Below are positions 11,701 through 22,632 of a stretch of 23,594 nucleotides of DNA, one piece after another. The stretch is from an uncultured Clostridium sp. (GTDB taxonomy: Bacteria > Bacillota > Clostridia > Peptostreptococcales > Peptostreptococcaceae). Location: the NCBI GenBank assembly GCA_937944945.1, contig CALEBD010000409.1, positions 1-23,594 of the forward strand. The letters are read 5' to 3'. Positions within the stretch are counted from its first letter, which is position 1; every line of letters begins with the position of its first letter. Under the pieces are notes generated by a model. That model ran no database searches. It saw nothing but the letters and a program-made list of their open reading frames with translations, and was not told the DNA's origin. The position numbers and the translations under genes are program-made.

Positions 11701-14700
11701 GTATGTAGATAAACAAGGAGTTCATTTTGGGCAGCAATTACTTAATGAAAATAATTTTGAAGAATTAATAAATTTTATAATTCAAAATAAAACATATCGT
11801 ATAGATAGAGAAAAATTAGCAGGCTCTAGTGTACTCGGTAATAATTTAAAAGTACAGGATGAGGATGGTAATATTCTTTTTGACCACAAAGCGGACGAAG
11901 TTTATTCTACAATACTTATTGATGACGGTATTGTATTAACAGATTTAAATAGAACATCAAATGCTATTACAGTTAAGCCCAGCGTATATGTAAATTATAA
12001 GAAAAAGGTAACATTTGTTAGTTCTGCTTAGAGAACTCAAGATAGTGGTACTTCTGCTGAAGCTAAACAAAGATTAGGGGAAGAAATAAACTCTGATCAA
12101 TTGTATGACGAAATAACCAATCAAGAAAGTAAAGGTGGTCTAAAAGAAGCACAAAAATACATTGAGAACTTCTTGAAAGGGTTTAAAGATCGTATAAACA
12201 GTTTTGCTAAAGATGGCAAATTGCAACCTGGAAAATACAAAGTAGCTGTATATGGAATGCGTAGCAAACGAATTACCGCTACGTACGATGCTGATTTGTC
12301 AGCAGATACTGATACTGGTCAGCTTAGTATAGCTATAAGTGAACAACCGCAGTTTATAGCTAGATTAATCAAAGCTCTTATTAATAAAAAACAAGTTCAA
12401 TTAGTACTTGCAGACGAAGAAGGTAAGTTTGTACAAATAGATGGTAAAGCTATATTCTTCGGTAGAGGTTTTGAACATACTGATTTTGACATAGATACTA
12501 AACAAACATCGTCCCAATCATCTGAGCAAGGAAATTTGTTACAGCAATTAGTTGAAGCTATGCAGCAGTTGGTATCCAACTCTAACACTGTTCCACAACA
12601 ACCAGTTTAGCAGGTAGTTCATAATTAGCCTCAAACTAATTTACCAGTAGGATATAACAGTTTTAATACTCCTATTGAGAATCTTCCAGTACAACCAAAA
12701 ACAGTTAGTGAAACAACTGTAAAATTTGAAGATGAACCATCCGAAGATACTAAAGTAAGTATACAAGAGATCGGAGAAGATTTAAAAATGTCTTTCAATG
12801 GAATTACTGTTCAAATACCAAAAGATAGTAGTAGCAGTGATTTGGAAATAGCTTTATCTTCACAAGAAGATATAACAGATGAAGATTATGATTCTTTTAT
12901 TTCTGCACTAGAAGAATACAAACAAAAACCTGAAACTAGTGTTGAAACTCAAACAGAATTAAAAGGTCTTAATTTGAGACCTACTCCAATTTCACAGTTT
13001 GCTACTCCAATACAGGAAAAACCATAGTTACAATCTGTACAGGAACTGATAGATTTCTTAAAGACAGGGTCTTCTACTGATAAGAACAACGCAAAACGAT
13101 TAGAAAATCTTAGAAACTCTGAAAATATAAATACAGCTAAAGATATTATATCTGGAGCGTTAGCAATATGGGGTGTACAAAACAAATTATACAGTTCTAG
13201 ATCAGAAGCGTTGTTTGATGATAATATTGGTAAATTAGCTGATTAGTTTGCTAGAGAACTGGTATATCAAGATGGAGTTAATACAGGCGCTATATTTGAC
13301 TTCTTAGACCAACATGTGTAGAAAGAGGATTATGATTCTGCTTTAGATAGAGTAACAACTATATTGGGTAAAGACTTTGATTTCTCTTTCTTACCAGAAG
13401 GGAAAAGAGTGTGGGATAAAGTTAGAGGTGCTCAGATTTATGTATTTGGAGAATGTGCAGCATCTGGTATACGTTTGTACAGAGATGCTAAGCTTAATAA
13501 GATTGCTAGAGGTTCGTTCTATCATGAAGCTTTCCATAGAATTAGTCTATTTGTTCTTTCTAAAGAACAAAGAGGTAAGATGTATAATGATGCACGCAAT
13601 AAAAATACAGATCTCGCGTTTGCTTCAAATTAGCAGATAGAAGAATATTTAGCAGATAGATTTGCTGAATTTGTAATAGAAAGTTCTCAGGAGCATCCTG
13701 ATAAATATTACGAAGGTAATATCTTCAGCAAAGTGTTTCAACATATTGCAGACGCTGTAAGAAATATAGTAAGGAAGCTTTCTGGTAAAAATATAAATCC
13801 TAATTATAGTAATCTTGACAAATTGTTTAAAGATATGTATTCTGGTAGATTTGCATATGCCAAAGCTACTAAAAACAACATAGAAGAGTTTGAAAAGATG
13901 TACAGTAAAGCTCCTGTGTATTCTGGTTTCAAGGTAAACGGAGTTACTTTAGCTGAAGACGCAATCCAATATAATGAAATAATGCGTGATATGCTAGGTA
14001 AATTAATTTATAACTCTGGTATATATACAAATACAGATGGTAGACTATCTATAAATACCAACGCATTAAAAGCATCTTATCAACATGATATAGCAACATA
14101 TACTAAAGCCGTCATTGAGTTAGATAAACAATTGCGTAATAAAAAAATTGATAAAAACTTAAGCCGATTTAGTGATGACGATATTGCTATAGCTTAGGCT
14201 AAGATGGTAAGACTTATTAATGTTTATAAAAATATCGTAAGAGACGATACTTGGGATCAATGGGCTGGAATAATTCGTAATTTTGTAGAACGTCAATTTA
14301 ACCTTGTCCAAGATACTTCTCACAATCCTAATAAAGTATTAAAAGCTGATATTGAAGAAGATGTTGAAATTACAGAAGATGGACAAGATGAATTACAAGA
14401 GTACGGTATAGATGTATTAGGATTTTCAGACTATCGAGATAGTTATATGAGAGATATGTATAACAGTATGGACGCTAGTATGAAAATGCTACTATGGTCT
14501 ATAACTGATTTAGATCCTACAGATGCAGCTACTGCTAAATATACGCCAGATGGTATACTCAAATTTGCAAATGTAAGAGATTTATATACTAGAATAGTAC
14601 ACGCTATAACTAATTCTAATAGTGTAGAAGATATGTTGAACAAACTGTATTCGGCAGCTAAGACACAAATGGAAGAAGAAAATAGTTCTACTATGATGTA

Positions 14701-17700
14701 GGTATATCATATACTTAGTAATGAAAACACTAATAGTGCTTTATTGAACAGATTCTTTACTGACTTTGTTAAGTATATTCATAATTTTGAAACTCATTCT
14801 TACACTACTACTGCTAGAAACATAGGTTCAAATGGCGAATATAGATATGGAGCTACTACTAAGAACGGAAGTTTAGATGCAATCCAAAGTAAACTAGACA
14901 ATAAATGGAAAGGATCTATGATTGTTGCGCTTGATATCATTTCTGATAAATTAAACAGTGTAGCTACTACTAGTGAAGCTGGCAAGTTATTTAGAAATAT
15001 GATAACTCCGCTAAAATAGGCTATGAACAAATTGAACATAGAAAACTTAGAGTCTATAAAAGACGTACTTAGAGAAGCAGATAAACTTTATCAATTTGGA
15101 ACTATTACTGGAGATTTATAGCAAGACGCTGTAGCTTGGCAGAAAGCTATGCGTAATGCATCTAAAAGTGGTAAGGTTGGTAAAAATTTACTTTTACAGC
15201 CTTTAAATAAGTTAAATACATCTAATGTTTCTGAATTTAGACTTCTAGAATCTTCTAATAAACGTTAGCAAGGAGTATATAAGAAGTTAGATGAGATGTT
15301 TACAGAAAAAGGTATTCTTACTTAGCTATCTCAAATGTTTGGTTCTTATATTAAGTCTATACCATCCACACAATCTCAAAAAGGTCCCAGAAATACCAAA
15401 ATATATTCAATAGGATAGTATAATTTCATAACTAGAACTTTTGCCATACTTGCTAACACTAAAGAATGGGTTGATAAGATGTTGAATAATATTTATAATT
15501 CTCATTCTGTGTGGTTAAGTACACTAAAAAATTTAGGTGGAGCTAAACAAGTACAAGTACACACAAAACTTAGTACAGTATTAGATGATGAATGGAATGA
15601 CTCTGTAGCAGATAAAGAAGTAACAGAACTAGAAGATTTGACAAATAGGTTTATATCCATATGGTCAGGTAAACATGTTACACCAGCGTTGGCTAATAAA
15701 AGATTTGCTGCTGATATTGAAGGCATACCGATGTTTGAAAACATAATCAATGATAATTTAGATATAAATCCTAAAGTAATAGATGTATTTGTTGGTTATT
15801 TGGCAGATGAAATTATGGCTATATCAGATGCTAGATACACTAGAGATTACTTCATTGAAAAGTTGAACTAGGTAACTAATAGTAATTACACTATTGATTC
15901 GTTCTCAAAATTGTCTTCATTGTAGTAGGAACAAATATTTAAAAATAATCCAGAAGCTGCCAAGTTACTTAGATTATTAGTAAAAACGTATCATTACGTA
16001 GAAGGAGAGTAGCAATGGTTGTATGATGAAGTTAACGATAGATATTATAGAAGAGCGTTACATATAGATTTACGTTCTGGTAAAAAAGGTCCTAGAGGAT
16101 ATGAGTTTAGACACTTTAAAGATATAGGCAAATCTATAAATCTTTCTTCTAACATGGTACAAAAAATATCTTCTAATATGTTCGATACAGATTCTCATCA
16201 AAGTTCTATAGATTATGTTTATGATATGATAAACCGAGAAAGTATCAGAAAACAAATAAGAAGCATGTTAAATGATAATATTGCATACGCTATCGTTAAA
16301 CTACAACAGTTAAAAGCTATTATAGTAGATGATGCTGGTAATATAACAAGTAATCGTTACTTGCCTTCAGATTTAATTAAAAAATACATTTACGGTAAAC
16401 AATCTGTTAACATAAATGAATTAAGCGGCAATGATTATTATAGAGCTATTGGTTCTGCGGTAATACAAGGTATGTCAGATATATCAGAATTTGAGAAATT
16501 GTGTCATGGAGATATTGCGTATCATAAAAATATTGACGGTGTAACTAAACGTTATTCAGGTATTGTTTCTACAACTTCTCTTACTTCAGAGAAAGGTACT
16601 ATGAGAAACGTGTTTGACGAAGAAGATAGATTATTCGACAGTAACACATATAATTCTGTTACTTTGAACACCACAATGGTTGTAAATCAAGCTAAGTATA
16701 AAGGGGAAGCATACAGAGCTCTTGGGCTATCTGAGAACATGGTTAAAATATATTTGGAAGATAATAATATAAAAGTAAATATTGACACTTCTGACGTATT
16801 AGATGCTGATGGTAACATAAAAGATAATTATCGTAAAGCTAAATTGATAAATCGGTTACTGCAATTTAGAGAAGAACGACGTTTGAAAGTAATGATCAAC
16901 GGAGAACCAATGTCTGATGCATAGTTATTAGATGTTGCAGTAAAAGATTTTGAAAACAGATACGAAGGTTATCTTAAAAACGACCCATCAGATGCTCAAA
17001 GTTGGGTTACCAGTCAAATGTTTAGAGCTTTACAATAGCGAAAAGGGGCGTGGAACGATGTATCTGAAGCTATATATAATCTACTTACTTATTATGACAA
17101 ATTCGGATCTGACAAGCTTACTCCAAGAACGGTAAGACTTATTCAGGATAATATATGTAAAGTGCTTAATATAAATTATGATGAATTGGTAAAAAAAGCT
17201 AAGGCGTACGATGCTAATAAAACTAATTTGAATAGTAAAGAAGTCCGTGATTATAAAGGGTGGATTTTTGGTATTGCTGATAAATTCAAATTTGAATCGC
17301 CATCTCTTAAGTATATTTACTACGGATACGATTAGGGTAGAATGGATGGACTTACTACTCCAATTTATGATAAATCTTCTTATAAAGTATTATGGAAAAT
17401 TGAAGTAGAAGGACATGAAATACAACAGTTATACGATTTTATGCAAGATAGTAATGTAGACGTGGTTAAACAAGAAACTGCCGTTAAATCAGGAGGTTTA
17501 CCTAACTTTGAATTGTTCGATTTAAATGGTAAAGTGGATAGAGCTGCACTAAATGCTTCAGTAATTCAATCGCAATACTTTTCTTTGTTAGGAGACCAGC
17601 TTAATACAGCTTCACATCACACAAACGACGCTAATCTATTGACTCAATTTATGAAAGTGGCAATGATGAACACAAATAAAGACAGACGATATAGAGTTAA

Positions 17701-20700
17701 TGGTGTTACAGTTGATGGTCAAATGCTTCAGACATTCTATAAAGCGATTCTAGATGAACTTACTAGAAGAGGGTCTGTTAAATTTAACAAAAAATGGGGT
17801 ATAAACGATAACGGAGTTGTTGATAAAAAAGCTTTTATGAAGTCTTTATAGACCATGGCTCAAACTGAGAATCTTCCAGCTGAAACAGTAGCTGCTTTCC
17901 AAGTCGATGAAAACGGTGAATTTAAAATACACCCAGCAGCAATGCCAAATATTGCTTGGATAATGTCTCGTATTCTTGCTCAAATGGGTGATACTATAAT
18001 AGATACTGTTACTCCAGGTAAAGCTTTGTATCAGGTAACTAGTGTTGGTTATGATAATTTCATGAATTTGAAGCAACATGCTGACAAACATCTATATATG
18101 CCTGGGGAAATTGATTCTAACGGCAATATTCATCAAAGAATGCAAGTTAGATTGTCTATAAATTTCTTTGACGATGTAATATAGGAAGCTAAACGTAATA
18201 AAATTAAAGGATACGATTTTGATAACTTTGAAGATCAGCGCAGGTTCATACTAGATAATAAGGAATTATTTGCATTATCATATCGTGTTCCTACACAGGG
18301 GTAGAATTCAACTATACCTGTTGAAATAGTAGATTTAGTACCTAGTCTTAATGGTAGCATGATCCAATTCCCTTCTGGTATTACTGCACTTACTGGTTCT
18401 GACTTTGATATTGATAAAATGTTCTTAGCTAGATACAATTATGAAGTTGTTAATGGTAAAATGCAAAAAGTTAAGTATGATATAAATGAAGTGATGAATA
18501 ATATAAACAGCACCGATTCCAAAAAATTACAAAATTTCTTATTAGATATGTATCAAGGTGTGTTGACTTCTTTAGATCATGCGTTGGCTACTAGTACTCC
18601 ATTGGACGTTGCTACAGGACCTATTAGTACATTTGCTAAGAAAGAACTAGAAGAATATTCTGGAGGTAAAGCAGACGGATTACCTGATAATTTAGACGGA
18701 TTTTATCTTAACCCAGTATTTCAAACTAGACAGAAAAAACTTAATTCGGGCTCTGATGCAGGTATTGGACCTATGGCATTAAATAGTGTGTTCTAGTTCT
18801 TTGTTTAGATTGCTAAATTAAACATGCGTAGATTCCCAATTATTGAACAATTAGGATTATAGAAATTGGGAGAAACTTTTGATAGGTACGGTGAAGAAAT
18901 ATTGGATTCGACTTCAGGTCTTATTAACGCGTTTGTAGATGCTGCTAAAGATAACTATATCGGTAATGCTAATGTTAACGCTTATACTTTTGATGTAGTA
19001 GCTATGCTAATTGCATCTGGGTTTGGTAATGACACGTTTGCATTCTTAACACAACCTATCATAAAGGAAATTTCTGATAACTGGTTGACTTATAAACAAG
19101 GACTCATTGGTGTATCAGATTAGGAAAAAAGAGGTACATATTTTATGGACTCTGTAATAGAAGATTACAACGACAGATTAAAATCTTTAAGTGCTGAAGA
19201 TACACCAGAAAAAGAGTATTCAGAACTGACCAAACACGATGTATTAATGGGCAATCTTAAACCTAAACATGACGCTAGATGGATTAAAGATTAGCTTACA
19301 TACGCAAGTATGTTTAGACAATTGTATGAATTAGCAAAAGAGTACCACAATGCTATTTCAAATGCTCAGATTGATACTAAGAAGTACGGTGTTAACATTA
19401 ACCAATTACTTTCTTTTATTCAAGGTGTGAACCAATTCAACTCAGAATATAATATTGCATTTAGTAATCCTAGAGATATGTATGATAATACGTTCTTAGG
19501 AGCTAAGTATACTAAGGGAGTTATGGGTATATTTGACACATTTAGTAAACTATTACCTGAATTTTCCAAAGTATATATTGATGCAGCTAATGAACTTAGT
19601 AAAGAATGGGGTTTATATGGTAGACAAAGTAAAGAATTCCTAAGAGTGGTTGGACCTAAAATAAAAACTGTACTTTATTTGCCATTCTTTAACCAGTACA
19701 TAATTGAGAGATTTGGCGGAAAAGCTTTAGCAAAGTTAACATATGGTGAAAATAGTGTTCCTGGAAGATATGAAGCTATTAAACGTAAAGCGTTACGTAG
19801 AGGTGAAGGAACAGACTTATTTAACGCTGTTAAGTATAACAAACTTGGAGATGTCAAAGTTCCTCAATTCATGTTGGTTACACAACAGTTTAAAGAAGAT
19901 TCTGACGTTAAAAATAATGTACAGTTAGCTTTAAGTGAATTATTCAATAGCACTGATCCTGAAATAAAACAATGGGCTGAAGATTTTGCAGTTTATATGT
20001 TCTATGTATCTGGTGGTACTGATTCAAATGCTGGTGGTATTGTTAGAACTACAGTATACGATATTATTCCTCCACAGTACTTAGCTAACTTAAGAGCTGG
20101 TGGAAAGACGTTTAATTAGTATATTGCTGAAAATGTTATGGGCAGAACAACAGGTATGACTAATACTGAAAAAGACCACGTAATTAGCTTATTAGCTGTA
20201 TCTGATGATAATTATGTTCCTACTATATCTCCTAGAAATCACAAATATGTAATCAAAAGAGTTGTTGGTAATGATGTGATTACTATTACTAAAGGATCCA
20301 ATTCGTTATTTAATAGAAGTACTAATACTTATAGTCCTTTTATTAAAATAACTACTTCTAATGGGTATGACTTATATCGTCTTGGAGAAAAAGTGTCTTC
20401 TATTTCTAAAAAAACAGGTGCAACATTTTCCAATCCTGTATATTATAAAGTCAATAAACTTGGATATAAGAGTAATAAGAGACAGTCGTTTGCTTTAAGA
20501 GCTGACGGTTACATTAGTGAAGACGGCACTATAAGGTCTTTACTGTGGTAGGATAATGATTTTAATAAATTAGGATTCAACAGTTTGAATGAGAAAGAAT
20601 AGTCTATTTATATGAATAATACTAATACTACTCTAGATAAGATAGATGATGCTTTAAGTGGAAGTATAGATTATTCTAAATATTTCAATTCTCAAAAAGC

Positions 20701-21091
20701 CAATGATGATTCTGAACAGCAAAGAGCTTTAGTAGATACTGTAGATGCTGTGTATTTTATAGCGGACAGTTCTTTCAGTTATCATTTGCCAGTTAGAGAC
20801 TATGCTAGATTTAAAAATAAAGAATTTTATGTAATATCTATAGATTAGACTGAAATACCCACAGCAAATGGCTAGAAAATAGCAATCATTGGTGATTCTG
20901 CAAACACTGCTATAGAAATATACAAAAACAATTCCGATAAGTAGATATATACGTTTGTAAATTATTTCGGCGAACAGTCTTCTGTATTTTAGGCACTGTA
21001 CAATTAGATAGGTGATGAGTTAAATAACAATAAAGAATCTGAAGATAGTGATTAGAAAGGTAGTGCTATTAAAGATAAATGTAAAAATTAA
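5759..21091 (+). CDS. Giant virion RNA polymerase polyprotein (5,110 aa) with metallopeptidase domain
   Basis: A single frame from ATG 5759 (12 bases after the previous stop) to TAA 21089-21091; I checked all gaps between its pieces and found about 67 TAGs and no TAA or TGA. Approximate order by residue: 1-200 Gln-rich helical; 204-253 Gly/Ala membrane-active segment; 290-600 helical with hydrophobic SDLSYFIPLGKYL; 620-1115 charged coiled coil; 1180-1470 mixed; 1846-2080 beta-rich, unrecognised; 2250-2350 Gln/Ser/Pro linker; 2536-2680 metallopeptidase with HEAFH and EEYLAD; 2700-3800 helical; 3860-4300 RNA polymerase core with VKQETAVKSG, RVPTQGQNS and GSDFDIDK; 4380-5110 uncharacterised tail. 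The polymerase motifs match the single-chain, two-barrel virion RNA polymerase of crAss-like phages (phi14:2 gp66), which is ejected and transcribes early genes. At more than twice the gp66 size I recall (about 2,200 aa), it appears to fuse polymerase with several ejection functions. Confidence 0.92.
6368..6535 (+). other. Gly/Ala-rich membrane-active segment in the giant protein
   Basis: Residues about 204-255 of the giant protein read MLAGWGGFVAGSKLGAAIGA, then AAGPVGAAAGAVLGGIISIG and AAQLFGG. This is a long uncharged glycine-zipper stretch with one Lys, long enough to cross a membrane once or twice. Similar segments occur in phage ejection proteins and other pore-forming peptides. Its place near the N-terminus suggests this part leads or anchors passage across the cell envelope. 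The role is inferred. Confidence 0.65.
12440..12790 (+). other. Low-complexity Gln/Ser/Pro-rich linker in the giant protein
   Basis: Residues about 2240-2350 contain runs such as TSSQSSEQGN, LLQQLVEAMQQLV and VPQQPVQQVVHNQPQTNLP, followed by an acidic stretch (KFEDEPSEDTK). Two TAGs (12608 and 12626) fall in it. It separates the beta-rich region upstream from the metallopeptidase module downstream and is a candidate flexible hinge or processing site. Confidence 0.6.
13364..13800 (+). other. HEXXH zinc metallopeptidase module inside the giant protein
   Basis: Residues about 2536-2680. The motif SFYHEAFHRI places H2589, E2590 and H2593 (nucleotides 13523-13537) as zinc ligands and catalytic Glu. 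About 35 residues later IEEYLADRFAEF offers E2628 or E2629 as the third ligand, as in gluzincin-type peptidases. It is preceded by strands (QIYVFGE; GIRLYRD) and followed by an amphipathic helix (KVFQHIADAVRNIVRKL). This arrangement resembles the metallopeptidase domains found in phage and conjugative-element polyvalent proteins. The Gln just before the third-ligand helix is encoded by TAG at 13631. Substrate unknown; self-processing of the giant chain or attack on a host protein are both possible. Confidence 0.75.
17380..17560 (+). other. RNA polymerase beta-like double-psi barrel lysine motif
   Basis: The segment NVDVVKQETAVKSGGLP carries two lysines spaced like the nucleotide/RNA-contacting lysines of the beta-like double-psi beta-barrel (K3904 at 17468 and K3910 at 17486). 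It lies about 310 residues before the DFDID motif of the second barrel, the expected order for single-chain two-barrel polymerases. The strand run KVLWKIEVEGHEI precedes it. Assignment rests on motif recognition, so it is less certain than the second barrel. Confidence 0.6.
18281..18440 (+). other. RNA polymerase beta'-like double-psi barrel with DFDID active site
   Basis: RVPTQGQNS (residues 4176-4184) corresponds to the RxPT-type motif of beta' subunits. It is followed by IPVEIVDLVPSL, then IQFPSGITALTGSDFDIDKM. The aspartates D4215, D4217 and D4219 (nucleotides 18401-18415) are the predicted Mg-binding triad, equivalent to NADFDGD of cellular RNA polymerases and DFDID of the crAss-like virion polymerase. 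Downstream, GIGPMALNSVF (about 18763-18795) may be a substrate-contacting helix; that last point is inference. Confidence 0.88.
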
Positions 21092-21096
21092 TTAAT

Positions 21097-22632
21097 ATGA
21101 CTCCGTTTTGTCCAAATTTTAGTAATAAACAAGTAAAGAAAGAGTTTGAAACTCTTGAAGATATGGTTGGAGAAAACCAAGCATATTATTTGTGGGATAA
21201 ATATGAAGGTGATTATGCAAAAGCTTCTTCGGAGGCTTTTGCGCAATTACGTAAACAAGTATACTCTAGACCTGACGCTAAAACTCCGTAGTAGTTTAGT
21301 AGTTCTCAAAGAATGGCATATGTCATGCAACAGCTGTATCCAGAAATAGAATTGAAATTTGTAGAAGCCATAGAGGGTGGATATGCTGGATCTATTGATT
21401 TAGATGCTATGCAAGCGTTGATAGATATGACTAAATCTGGAAAAGATACCATTCCTCACGAATATGCCCATTACTATGTAGAAATGTTTTCTAATGCTCC
21501 AATAATTAAAGAAGGAATTGAAACGTTTGGTGGTAAAGAATAGTTGGTACAAGCTGTAGGTATTAGGGTGGCTAATATGGATGGTGAAGCTAGAAATTGG
21601 TGGTAGAAATTCAAAGATTTTGTTAAAAAATTGTTTGATAATAAATATGCCAAACAAGCTTTGCTTGCCGAAATTACAGATAGTTTTTTGATTCGTAAAC
21701 AGCTGGACGATACGTAGAAAGTGTCTGGAGTATTTCATCAAGAAATACCATCTGTGGATTAGGTAATAAAGATACTACAAAATTTAGCAAACACTGTTAC
21801 CTTTGATGAAGTAGAACATAGATTTACAGATAAAAAAACAGGTGAAGTATTAACATCTGTTACAGGTTTTAAAGAAAAGGCTAATTACGATAATTATGAT
21901 GCATCATTGGAAGATCAGGTGCAAGCTAAAATATCTCAAGAAGCTAGAAACAATGGTACTAATATACACGCTGTTTTAGAAGGAGTATTGAAGGGCAATT
22001 TAGATATACAACTATTTACAGATAGTATGTCTAGGGAAGCTATAAAAGGCTTAATTAATGTAGTTAATCATATTAAACAAAATTATGACTTTGTTGCATC
22101 TGAAGCAGTATTAGCTGACCCTAAACATGGTGTTGCTGGTATCGCTGACTTAATATTGAAAGATAAGAAAACAGGCGAGTATGTATTAATGGATTTTAAA
22201 ACCAAATTAATAAATTATAACAATAAGAAAAACGATAAAGGGTATCTAGTCAATGAAAAAGGATCAAGATTGAGAGGCTTTTTGTTTTCTACTAGTAAAA
22301 AATTTAGACTAAAATCTGAAAAAGACGGCTACGATTTTCAGCTATCTGCGTATAAGTATATACTATAGCAAAATGGTATACCTATTTCTAAAGTGGGAAT
22401 TATACCGATTGTGTATTCCGTTGATAAAGGTAAGATAAGTAAAGCAGGATTAAGTACTGTGTTTGGTACTAATGAAGAAGCTAACAGTCAAATGAAGAAA
22501 GAAGGTTTCTATCAGATAACACAATCACAACAAACTAAATTTGATGTTGAATATAATATATTTGGTGATAAAACTATTTTGGAAAAGATACTGGAAAAGT
22601 GGATCAAATGCTCAAAGAACTTACTAATTTGA
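21097..22632 (+). CDS. Metallopeptidase and PD-(D/E)XK nuclease protein (possibly continued by the next frame)
   Basis: Starts at ATG 21097, five bases after the giant gene, and reads 511 residues to TGA 22630-22632 with seven TAGs. Residues 119-127 (IPHEYAHYY) give an HEXXH zinc site (H121, E122, H125); E148 or a nearby Glu may be the third ligand, and an amphipathic Trp/Lys helix follows, as in the giant protein's module. Residues about 285-420 match the RecB/Cas4-type PD-(D/E)XK nuclease fold: GTNIH (H291), VASEAVL (E336), GIADLIL (D351), LMDFKTK (D366, K368) and QLSAYKY (Q415, Y419). All expected catalytic residues are present. A nuclease packaged with the polymerase could degrade or process DNA early in infection; this is inferred. 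The final residues after 22596 read poorly, and the adjacent frame continues, so the true protein may be longer. Confidence 0.82.
21450..21490 (+). other. Second HEXXH zinc-site motif
   Basis: DTIPHEYAHYYVEMF places His, Glu and His at nucleotides 21457-21471. The preceding glycine and acidic strand run (GGYAGSIDLD) and the following E-containing helices resemble the module at 13364-13800 in general layout. The two are dissimilar in sequence outside the motif, so any paralogy is old or only apparent. Confidence 0.7.
21950..22365 (+). other. PD-(D/E)XK nuclease domain (RecB/Cas4-like)
   Basis: Ordered motifs: NNGTNIHAVLEG with the N-terminal His; FVASEAVLADPKHGVAGIAD with Glu and the first metal-binding Asp; EYVLMDFKTK with the D-x-K pair; FQLSAYKYIL with the Gln and Tyr typical of RecB-family motif III. 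Spacing from D351 to D366 is 15 residues, as expected for two core beta strands. Confidence 0.82.

Noticed and set aside
12482..12496. A second DFDID sequence (in EHTDFDIDTKQ) in the giant protein
   Set aside because: It lacks the RxPT motif and the Gly-Ser before DFDID, sits at the edge of a low-complexity linker, and is 1,970 residues before the polymerase motifs; a chance match.
22591..22603. Programmed -1 slippery heptamer at CTGGAAAAGTGG
   Set aside because: The bases in the zero frame (G GAA AAG) do not fit the X XXY YYZ rule, and I see no obvious strong downstream stem-loop; an indel or overlap is simpler.
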